DNA from: Chloranthus sessilifolius
Taxonomy: Eukaryota; Streptophyta; Magnoliopsida; Chloranthales; Chloranthaceae
Length of the DNA: 64,000 nucleotides
Assembly (NCBI GenBank): GCA_021018995.1
Contig: CM037586.1
Span: forward strand, 151,756,060 to 151,820,059
Direction: 5' to 3'
The notes below the pieces were generated by a model. The model ran no database searches. It was not told where the DNA came from and saw nothing but the letters and a program-made list of their open reading frames with translations. Positions 24,401 to 36,400 of this stretch are shown here, piece by piece (position 1 is the first letter of the stretch; every line of letters starts with the position of its first letter). A program made the position numbers and the translations under genes.

Positions 24401-27400
24401 TATAGGTCTGGGTGAAGATCAACATTTGGATATTTTATTTGATCGAAAGTTAACGGTCAAATTTCAATCCAAAAGTGGATAAGCTGACAAATCCAACCGT
24501 TGGTCTGCCATCCGATGAGAATCCAACGGCGAAAAGATCTCAGATTATCATCATATTAAAAATCATGTATCCGATGGAAATTTCAACTGGGGAATGTGAT
24601 AGATCAAATGATCAAAGAAATTTCTAATGGTGAAAGGGCTTTTGATCTTCATCGTAATGAAGGGCAACCATCTGATGAAGATCACGATGGCGAAGAAGTG
24701 ACAGACTCCCATCTCGACCACATCCAATGGCCCGATGAATAACTTCATCACAGGATTTTGCTCGATCAAGTAACCGTCAAATATCAATGGTCAGATAATA
24801 GTGTCTATGCAATGAATGGAGTGAATCGAAGCTATCTCAATGAACTTGCAAAGGTCGTGAAAGGAACATTCGCTGGATTTGGATTATTCTCCACCATGGG
24901 AATATGATATTTTCGAGGAACAACCAAAAACAAGAAGGAAGTAGAAAGAAAGAGCTTGGAAAAGAATGATGAAGTTTGAAGAAAAGGATGCGACAATGAG
25001 AAATTAAAAGACGTGGAATAAAGTCTCATCCAAGTATGCGAAAGATGAGCCTTATCCAACTTGGAGAGGATGATTGTAAAGGCGAAGGCTTAAGGCTGTT
25101 ATCGGCTCTGATTTCCGAGGCTGTTGAGGTCCAGGTTTAGGGATTTAATGCGGACAGAACGGAGGCTAACTGGAGGTTCAAAACAGGAGGTGTCCATACT
25201 AAATGGTCATAAAAAAGGGGCTGTTGCAGTTCTGTTGGAGGTTCAGGTATAGAGACAAATTGACGGGGACGCTGACATAGTAGACATTGGATACAAACCG
25301 TTTCGCGCGTACCGACGTCGGAAGAAGAGGAATGGAAATCAGAACCAGGCGTAAAGGACAAAAATTTCAGAACTAGGCGTAAAGGGTGAAGACGAAATTT
25401 TTGTTCGATCGAATACTTATTTCGATCGAATAAAATTCCTCAAATTGAATTCTCTCGAATTTGAATTTGAAATATCAGAGTTAAAGTTGTCTTTTATTAT
25501 TTAATTGTTTTAGGGTTTTCTTTTATTTTAAGACCTCTTATATAAGGTCATTAAGAAAAACAATGTAATTAGTTTTTGATTAATGAAAAGAGCTTTTGCT
25601 TGTGTGCTTGAGATGAGCCTCCACGAAGAGTGATTTTTCGCTTCCTGAGAAGGGTTTGGTGTGAAGCCAAGGGTGTGAAGCCCCAATCTATCTTATATTT
25701 ATTTCTTACGTTATTTTCTTTTTCTTTTTCTGTTTCTAAATATTTTCATAAACCCTAGTTTTTTCCTAAATCATTGAACCGATCTGATTCAACAACCGTA
25801 GATCCTATCAGAGCTATTAAACTCTTCCGAATCAAATACCCGGAGAAAACTAGTGACCCCATCATTGAATTGTGAGCGCCCTAATCTGGGAATCTAGAGT
25901 TCTACCTCTAGAACCGATCTACACCGCAGACCTAACGGATCTAGCACATGGATTGGACCTTTTCTGAACCCGAACGCGATCTCTCACATAGGAAACAAAG
26001 AAGCCCTAAGGTATTCGCTTTATTTTCAAATTCATTGTTCAATTTAATTTAAATTAATTTCGGCAAGTAATTAATTCATCGCACGCACGTAGTTTAGGGT
26101 TTGTCCTGCGTCAGTTTTGGTATCAGAGCCTAAGTTCTAGGTTAGGGCATATTTGTGTGGTATTAAATTCATTGCACTTTATTTTCATTGCGTCTTATTT
26201 CCGTTTTGGCCAAAGTGTGCACATTTCGTGTTTGTCAAAAGTCCCCTTTATTGTCAGTTCATTTTGCATGCCATTCTAGAACCCGTCATTAGTGAACCGT
26301 ATCACCATGGACATGAATGAGATTGCCGAGACTCTTAATGGCATGAGGGCTGATCTAAAATCGATCAATGATCGAATGACTGCCATAAAAACAACCCAAA
26401 GGAACCTTGAAACCTCCAATTAGAGGTTGGACCGAGTCAATCGGTTAGACGAGGGTGATGAGTACCTCGAACCACACCGTGAGCGTAATGGTTCACGTTT
26501 TGAACGAAATGGCTACCAACATAATCGGAACCGGAATCATAGGATGGATCATCATGGAGATGACTATGACCCGGAAGGGAAACTCCTCAAGAATGTCCGA
26601 GTTGAGTTCTCAACTTTCGATGGAAGATTGGACCTTCAAGTCTTCCTCGATTGGTTATTCGATATGGACTAGCACTTTGAGTGGTTTGGCATGAGCAACG
26701 AGAGATGTGTCAGACTTGCAAAAATGAAGCTCATTGGCCAAGCCCGACTCTTTTGGGTCAACGTTGAGTGCATCAGAACGAATGCGGGTTGTACTCCCAT
26801 TACCCGTTGGGAGGACATGAAAGAGCGACTTACAGAGAAGTACGTGTCTTTCTCATACTACCATCGTCTCCTCGATCAATGGCAAAATCTACGCCAAGGT
26901 AGTATGCCCGTAGCGAACTATATTGGCAAATTTGAAAAATTCATGATGAGAGCCAAAGTGTCCAAAGACCCTCAAGTCACTCTATCCAGATTTTGCACCG
27001 GATTGAGGCTTGACTTGCAAAAAGAGTTAATCTCTCACCCTGTCGAGACTCTCGCCGAATGTTACACAATTGTTCAGGACCTTGAACGATATTTGAAGAT
27101 GACGGTGGTTAGGCGATCTGATTTTCACACTGGTCAACCCCGTACCGGCGATGTTAGACTTAGTGCTAGAAACCCGTCTCCCAAACCCACATAATCCACA
27201 TCTGCCAATGTGCGGTTTGACAAAGGCAAGGGTGTAGTAGGAGAGTCCTCGAAAAGTGAGTCTCATGTCAAGTGTTATAAATGTCAAGGTTTTGGACACT
27301 TTGCTGCCCAATGCCCCACGAGAGACCCACAAAGGAATCTCTTCATCGAAGGAGAAGGAGAAGAGAGTGAGGGAGTTTATGAAGAAGAGGTCTTTGAGCC

Positions 27401-30400
27401 GAATGTCACACCTAATGATGAGGAAGGTGATGACATGGGTCGTGCTCTAGTTGTGAGGTGTGCCTTTGCACAACTTCAACAAGATGAAAAGTAGGATTGG
27501 CAGAGGGAGAACATCTTCTACACCTTTGCCACATGTGGGACAAAGAGTTATAGGGTTATTGTGGATAGCTAAGTCGCACTAATGTGGTGTTATTACAAAG
27601 TCGCATGGGTTGACTCCTCATTCATTCCCGTGTAATAGAGCTGTCGTGTACCCATACAATTGGGTTCATACTCAGACACCTTGTGACGCAGGACCGTGCC
27701 CTAAACTACGTGAATGCAATGATTGATTTTGCTGAAATTAAATGGAATTAAATTAAACAATAAAACCTTCAAAATATAACGAATACCTCAGGTTTTCGTA
27801 GTATTCCATGGGAGGATCACGTATAATTTATGCAGGGTTCAGTTCGGGCGTTAGATATGTTAGGTTGCAGCGTGGATTGCTCATTGAGATAGAACTCTAG
27901 ATTTCCAGATTAAGGCGCTCAAAATGAAATGATGGAATCTCTGGTTTTGGGTTATTTTGATATGGTTTGGGCTTAGCAGTCTGATGGAGGCTACCATGGA
28001 TGAATCGGATCGATTCAATGCATGGATCAAAATATCGTCCGATACCGATACGTATCGGACGATATGTATCGGTATCGGAGGTGGACGATACGGTACATTA
28101 AATGTACCGTATCGCCCTTTTATATTGCTAATACCGGACGATACATTCAATGTATCGTCCGGTATGTTACTGTTCCGGTACGTATCAGGACGATACGTAC
28201 CGGTTTTCGGCTCGGACGATACATACCGGTTTTCCGGCATTTTGATCCATGATTCAATGGTTTAGGGAAAAACTAGGGTTAAGGCTGATGGCTGATTTAG
28301 GTTGTAGGATCACGTAAGTAAAGATAATAAGAGATAGATAGATAGATAGATTTGCAAGCTTCACACCCTTGGCTTCGTACCAAACCCTTCTCGGGAAGAA
28401 GAATCACTCTTCGAAGAAACTCATCTCAAGTTTCAAAGCAAAACGCTCATTCATTCAATAATCAATAATTAATTACATTGTTCACTTAAGGACCTTATAT
28501 AGGAGTCCTTTCAATAAAGAAAACCCTAAAACAAATAATAAATAAAAGACAAATAAACACTCAAAACAAAAGTTCGATTTTTGACTTCAAAATTAACTAA
28601 ACAACCCAGCGCGATTTCGATTGATCGAAAGTGAAAATCAATCGATCGAAATTTATACATATAAAATATCGCCGTCGACATTCGATCGATTGTATTAAAA
28701 TTTCGATCGATCGAATATTCCATTCGATCGGTCGAAATATCACTCCAGAACTATATAATTCAGTCGATGCCGTTCGATTGATCGAAATGGGACTTCGACA
28801 AATCAAAATTTTCGATCGATCAAAATTTTAATTCGATCGATCGAATTACTTGATTCCTCTAAATTTTCCATCTTTCGTCAATTTTCGCCTCTTTTGCCTA
28901 TTTCTGATTTCCATTCCACTTCTTCCGACGTCGGTACACGCGAAATGGTCCATATCCAATGTCTACAATGTCGGCGTCCCCGTCAATTCTCCCGGGCAGA
29001 AAATGCTTTATCATCGATGAAGCGACGTCATGATAGCGCTCGAGCATGTCGGGGTCCAGGCGTCGCACTTCGTCTTCAGCTAATCATGAGTTCTCGGAGT
29101 CCGACTTTCCTAACCACTTGACCAAGTACTTTTGAATTCCACCCCCATGGGTGGGTATCACCAAATCATCTAATATCCCTTCGATCTCATCTCTGCGCCG
29201 CTTGCATGGGGAAGGGAAGGGCAGGGGTTGTAGGGTGGGGCTGGTATTCGGGCTCGGGGTTGCTTGGAGGGTGTTGTGAGGGGGTGGGGCTTGGGGTCAA
29301 AGAAGGAACCAGGTCCTCCACATGGAATGTAGAGCTGACCCCTATATCCGGTGAAAGCTCGAGAACATATGCATTAGGGCCGCTCCTTGCCACAATTCTA
29401 AAAGGTCTGATGCCACAGGCTTGAAGTTTCTTTGCGGCTCCCAATGGGAACCGCTCAGGCCTAACCCGAACTATGACGTAATCTCCAACTTGGAATTCCT
29501 TGAAGCGCCTATACGCATCCACATATATTTTGTACTGTTCATTGCTTGCATTAATTTTTTTTCGAATTTCGGCATGCAATTCATGTATATGCTATGCAAA
29601 TGAATCGGCTGACTCAGAGACTCGATGGGATGCAGACATGGGAATTAGATCAATGGGTGTTCTAGGCCTCTGACCAAGGACAACTTCAAAGGGACTCATA
29701 CCTAGGGACCTATTGACTGAATTGTTGTATGCAAACTCGGCCAAAGGCAAAATAGAATCCCAAGTCCTAGGGTCACAAACAAGACAACATAGAAGATTAC
29801 CTAAGCTCCTATTGGTGGACTCCGTTTGGCCATCTGTTTGAGGATGATAGGCCAGAGAAAATTGGAGCATGGTACCCATCATGTGTCAAAGTTTTTCAGA
29901 AATAACTGGTAAACTTCACATCTCGATCCGACACAATCGTTTGGGGTAACCCATGTAGACGCACAACCTCCCCGAAAAATAATTTGGCTATGTGAGCTGC
30001 ATGAGAGGTTTTAGAGTATGGTATGAAGTGGGCCATCTTGGAAAAGCGGTCCACTACCACAAAAATGGAATCTTGCTTCCGTTGGGTCTTTGGAAGTCCA
30101 AGCAAGAAATCCATAGAGATGTCTTGCCATAGGGTGTGCGGCACGGGTAAAGGGGTGTACAAGCCAGTATTCTGTTTGATATGCTTCGCAACTTGGCATG
30201 TACGACATTGTTTTACGACCCTAGAGACATCTCTCACAAGGCTAGGCCAATAGAACCTATCCTCAACGAACGCACTGATTTTATTGCGCCCAAAATGTCC
30301 GGCAATCCCTCCAGCATGTAACTCTGAGATGAGGAAATCACGCAATAAGTACGAGGGATGCACAAACGCTTCCCTTTGAACAAATACCCATCCAGCAGAG

Positions 30401-33400
30401 TATACTCAGAGTTAATGTTGTTCGAATTTTCAAGGAAAGTAGTGTATTCTGCCCCGAAATATGGGCAATTAGGATAATCTTGCTTCAACTGCTCAAATTC
30501 GACGATCTCGGTGCTCATAGACTGCAAAGTCGCTACTCGACGACTAAGTGCATCAGCAGCCTTGTTCTCAGCATCAGCCTTATGCTTCAAGACAAATGTG
30601 AACCCTGAAGGTACTCGACCCACTTCGCCTGCCTCGGGTTCAACTTTTTCTTGGAAGCAAGGAAACGTAAGGCCTCGTGGTCAGAAAACAACACAAATTC
30701 CTGTGCTCTCAGGTAATGTTTCCAATACCACAAAGATCGGACGACCGCATAAAACTCCTTGTCATAGGTGGAGTATTTTTGCTTTGCCTCATTGAGTTTC
30801 ATACTAAAATAGGCCATAGTGTGGCCTTCTTGGCTCAGCACTCCGCTTATGCCTACACCTGACGCATCACATGCTACTTCAAAGACTTTAGAAAAGTCTG
30901 GTAGGCGCAGGACGGGTGCAGTAACCATTTTCTCTTTTATCTCGGCAAAGGCCCTCGTCGTGGCTTTGCTCCACAGGAACTCCCCTTTTTTCATGCAATC
31001 GGTAATGAGAGCCATGATGGTGTTAAAGTTCCGGATGAAGCGACGATAAAACGTGGCCAAACGGTGGAAGCTATGGACTTCATGAATATTCCGAGGTTCG
31101 GGCCACTCCATAATGGCGTTAACCTTCGCAGGGTCCGCAACCATCTTGTCTACTGAGACAACGAATCCCAAGAATATTACAGAGTGCTGCATGATGGTGC
31201 ACTTATTGAGATTTGCGTATAACCTTTCTCCCCTCAAGGTTTCGCAAACCAACCTTAAGTGGACAATGTGTTGATCCTTGTTTGGGCTATAAATTAAGAT
31301 GTCATCAAAGTATACGATAAGGAATGACCTCAACACTTGGGTCATGAGCCTCATAAATGTGCTCGGGGCATTGGAAAGCCCAAAAGGCATGACCATCCAC
31401 TCATAAAGACCGTTTTTGGTCTTGAAGGCGGTTTTCCATTCATCACCAGGACGAATTCAAACCTGATGGTAGCCACTTTTAAGGTCTATCTTAGAAAAGA
31501 TAGTAGCTCCAACCATTATGTCTAGCATGTCATCAAGCCGCGGTTTGGGAAACCGATATTTAACAGTGATTTTATTAATCGCACAGCTATCCACACACAT
31601 GCGCCATGTACCATCTTTCTTAGGCGTGCGTAATGCTGGTATGGCACACGGGCTCAAACTCTCTTGTATGAACCCCTTTTGAAGGAGCTCACTGACTTGC
31701 CGAGTCAACTCAGCGTGCTCAACCGGATTCAACCTGTAGTGGGGCAGGTTCGATAATGTAGATCTGGGAACTAAGTCAATTGCGTGTTGAATGTCACGCA
31801 TGGGGGGAGCTCATTAGGTAAGTCTTCGGGGAAGACATCTGCAAATTTATTCAGGATGGGCTCTACCTCCTTGGGGTACTCACATACTGACTCAGAAGTA
31901 CTCTCAACGGTGACAACGACATACACGACACTCTCATCTAATGATGCTCTCTCGAACTTTGAAGGGCTCACAATATTGTTGGCCTTGGATTGGCCTCCCT
32001 TCTTCTCAACTCTATTGACCGATGGTGTTTTGGGAGCCAAAGGGTTAAGAGTGGTTTTCTTGCCCTCGTAATTGAACGTGCAAATGTTAGATCGACCAAA
32101 AATGGTCACGTTCATAGAGCCATGGCCTCCCTAAGATAATGAGGCTCACATCCATCGGCACCACATCTCACCACTAGGTGTCCGAATATGAACCCAACTG
32201 TATGGCACACGACACCTATGAGATACGGGAATGGATGAGGAGTCAACCCATGCGACTTTGTAAGGTCTCGGGTGGGCTTCAGGTGTAGGCCCTAAGCGGG
32301 TGATTGTATGTTTTGACACCACATTGGTGCAGCTCCCGCTATCCATGATTACCATACAACTCTTTGTCCCACATGTGACAAAGGTGTGAAAAATGTTCTC
32401 CCTTCGCCAATCCTCCTTTTCATCCCGTTGAACCTGTGCAAAGGCACACCTCACAACTAGAGCGCGACTCATGCCATCACCTTCCTCGCCACTAGGCGTG
32501 GCATTCGGCTCAAAGACCTCTTCCTCATAAACTCCTTCACTTTCTTCTCTTTCTCTGTCGATGAAGAGATTCCTTTGTGGGTCCCTTGTGGGGCATTAGG
32601 CGGCAAAGTGTCTCAATCCTTGACATTTATAACACTTGACATGAGACCCACTCTTCGAGGATTCTCTGGCTACACCCTTACCTTTGTCAAACCTCACATT
32701 GGTAGATGTGGGTTGCGTGGGTTTGGCAGGCGGGTTCCCAACACTAGATTTCACTTCACCGGTACGGAATTGACCGGGGTAGAAATCAGATCACCTCGTC
32801 ACCGTCATTTTTAAATATCGTTCAAGGTCTTAAACGACGGTGTAACACTCGGCGAGAGTCTCCACAGGGTGGGAGACTAACTCTTTTTGCAAGTCAAGTC
32901 TCAATCCAGTGCGAAATCTGGATACAGTGACTTGAGGGTCTTCGGATACCTTGGCTTTCATCATGAATTCTTCAAATTTGCCAATGTAATCCGATGCGGG
33001 CATACTACCTTGGCGCAAATTTTGCCATTGGTCAAGGAGACGATAGTATGAAGAAGGAACGTACTTCTCTGTAAGTCGTTCCTTCATGTCCTCTCAACGG
33101 GTAAATGGGAGTACAACCCGCATTCGTTCTGATGCGTTCAACGTTGACTTAAAAGAGTCAGGCTTGGCCTATGAGCTTCATTTTAGCAAGTCTAACATAT
33201 CTTTCATCGCTCATGCCAGACCACTCGAAGTGCTGGTCCATATCGGATAACCAATCAAGGAAGACCTAAGGGTCTAGTCGTCCATCGAAAGTTGAGAACT
33301 TAACTCGGATATTTTTGAGGAGTCTCCCTTTCGGGTTGTAGTCATCTCCATGATGATCAAACCTATGGTTTCGGTTCCGATTATGTTGGTAGCCATTTCG

Positions 33401-36400
33401 TTCGAATCGAGGACCATTACGCTCACGGTGCGGTTCAAAGTAGTCATCACCCTCGTCCAACCGATTGACTCGGTCTAACAACCTCTCATTGGATGTTTCG
33501 AGAGTCCTTTGGGCTGTCTCCAAGGCAGTCATTCGATCATTGATTGATTTGAGATCAGCCCTCATGCTGTTAAGAGCCTCGGCAATCTCACTCATGTCCA
33601 TGGTGATACGGGTCACTATTGACGGGTTCTAGAATAGAATGCAAGATGAACACTTTGACCAAAACAGAAATAATATGCGATGAAATTAAGGTGCAATGAA
33701 TGCAATGCCACACAGTATGCCCTAACCTAGAACCTAGGGCTCTGATACCAAAACTGACGCAGGACGGTGCCCTAAACTACGTGAATGCAATGATTGACTT
33801 TGCTGAAATTAAATGGAATTAAATTAAACAATAAAACCTTCAAAATATAACGAATACCTTAGGTTTTCGTAGTATTCCGTGGGAGGATCACGTATAATTT
33901 AGGCAGGGTTCAGTCCGGGCGTTAGATCCGTTAGGTTACAGCATGGATCGTTCCTAGAGATAGAACTCTAGATTTCCAGATTAAGGCACTCACAATGCAA
34001 TGATGGAATCTCTGATTTTGGGTTATTTTGATATGGTTTGGGCTTAGCAGTCTGATGGAGGTTACGGTGGATGAATCGGATCGATTCAATGGTTTATGGA
34101 AAAAACTAGGGTTTAGGATCTCCAAAGGCTGATGGTCGATTTAGGTTGTAGGATCACGTAAGCAAAGATAATAAGAGATAGATAGATAGATTTGCAGGCT
34201 TCACACCCTTGGCTTCGCACCAAACCTTTCTCGGGAAGAAGAATCACTCTTCGAAGAAACTCATCTCAAGTCTCAAAGCAAAACGCTCATTCATTCAATA
34301 ATCAATAATTAATTACATTGTTCACTTAAGGACCTTATATAGGAGTCCTTTCAATAAAGAAAACCCTAAAACAAATAATAAACAAAAGACAAATAAGCCC
34401 TCAAAACAAAAGTTCGATTTTTGACTTCAAAATTAACTAAACAACCCGGCGCGATTTCGATCGATCGAAATTGGAATTCGATCGATCGATCGAAATTTAT
34501 ACATATAAAATATCGCCATCGACATTCGATCGAACGAATTAAATTTCGATCGAATATTCCATTCGATCGGTCGAAATATCACTCCAGAACTATATAATTC
34601 TGTCGATGTCGTTCGATCGATCGAAATGAATTGCTGATTCCTCCAAATTTTCTATCTTTCGCTAATTTTCGCCTCTTTTGCCTATTTCTGATTTCCATTC
34701 CGCTTCTTTCGACATCGGTACATGCGAAATGGTCCATATCCAATGTCTACGATGTCAGCATCCCCGTCACCTTGTGGTGCGATGTGGTGCCGATGGATGT
34801 GGGCCACATCATCTTAGGGAGGCCATGGCTTTATGACTTGAACGTGACCATTTTTGGTCGATCTAATATTTGCACGTTCAATTATAAGGGCAAGAAAATC
34901 ACTCTTAACCCTTTGGCTCCCAAAGCACCATCAGTCAACAAAGTTGAAAAGAAGGGAGGCCAATCCAAGGCCATCAATATTGTGAGCCCTTAAGAGTTCG
35001 AGAGGGCATCGATAGATGAGAGCACAATGTATGTCGTTATCACCATTGAAGGTACTCCTGAGTCGGCAAGTGAGTTCCCCAATGAGGTCGAGCCAATCAT
35101 GAATGAATTTGCGGATGTCTTCCCCGAAGACTTGCCTAATGAGCTCCTTCCAATGCGTGACATTCAACACGCAATCGACTTGGTTCCCAAATCTACATTA
35201 CCGAACCTGCCCCACTACAGGTTGAATCTGGTTGAGCACTCCGAGTTGACTCGACAAGTCAATGAGCTCCTTCAGAAGGGGTTCATCCAAGAGAGTCTGA
35301 GCCCATGTGTTGTACCCGCATTACTCACTACTAAGAAAGATGGTACATGGCGCATGTGTGTGGATAACCGTGCAATTAATAAGATTATGGTTAAATATCG
35401 GTTTCCTATACTGATGCTCGATGATGTGCTTGATATGATGGTTGGTGCCACTATCTTTTCCAAGATAGACCTTAAAAGTGGCTACCATCAGGTTTGCATT
35501 CGCTTTAACGATGAATGGAAAACTGCCTTCAAGACCAAAGACGGTCTTTATGAGTGGATGGTCATGCCTTTTGGGCTATCGAATGCTCTGAGCACATTCA
35601 TGAGGCTTATGACCCAAGTGTTGAGGCTATTTCTTGGCAAATTCCTTGTCGTATATTTTGATGACATCTTAATTTACAGCCCAGACAAAGAACAACACAT
35701 TATCCACCTAAGGTTGGTTTGCGAAACCTTGAGGGAGAAAGGTTATACGCGAATCTCAAGAAGTGCACCATCATGCAGCACTCTGTAGTATTGTGGAGTG
35801 ACCCGAACCTAAGAATATTCATGAAGTCCGTAGCTTCCATGGCTTGACCACATTTTATCGTCGTTTCATTCGAAACTTTAGCACCATCATGACTCCTATT
35901 ACCGATTGCATGAAAAAAGGGGAGTTCCTGTGGAGGAAAGCCGCGACGAGAGCCTTTACCGAGATAAAAGAGAAAATGGTTACTGCACCTGTCATGTTCC
36001 TACCAGACTTTTTTAAAGTCTTTGAAGTAGCATGTGATGCGTTGGGTGTAGGCATAGGCGGAGTGTTGAGCCAAGAGGGCCACCCTGTGGCCTATTTTAG
36101 TGAGAAACTTAATGAGGCAAAGTAGAAATATTCCACCTATGACAAGGAGTTTTATGCAATCATCCGATCTCTTTGGTATTGGAAACATTACCTGAGACCG
36201 CAGGAATTTGTGTTGTTTTTTGACCACGAAGCCTTACGTTTCCTTGCTTCCCAGAAAAAGTTGAACTCGAGGCATGCGAAGTGGGTCGAGTACTTTCAAG
36301 GGTTCACATTCGTGTTGAAGCATAAGGTCGGTGCCGAAAACAAGGCAGCTGATGCGCTTAGTCGTCGAGTGACGACTTTACCGTCTATGAGCACCGAGGT

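Larger units (their letters stand above)
27684..34769 (-). mobile_element. Element B: Ty3/gypsy LTR retrotransposon with chromodomain, inserted in element A
   Basis: 7086 bp, flanked by the perfect target duplication CCTTG (27679-27683 and 34770-34774). Reading on the minus strand: 5' LTR 33755-34769, tRNA-Met primer site 33738-33750, gag about 33620-32560, protease about 32470-31800, reverse transcriptase about 31800-31200, RNase H about 30900-30500, integrase about 30360-29600, chromodomain-like tail about 29580-28990, and 3' LTR 27684-28985. It belongs to the same family as element A but lies in the opposite orientation. The LTRs differ by roughly 5% by eye, so B is younger than A. It is a fossil with several (about five to ten) coding interruptions. 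Confidence 0.92.

Noticed and set aside
34631-34780. Open frame with a signal-peptide-like hydrophobic start
   Set aside because: It is the accidental reading of element B's LTR running into element A across the insertion junction.
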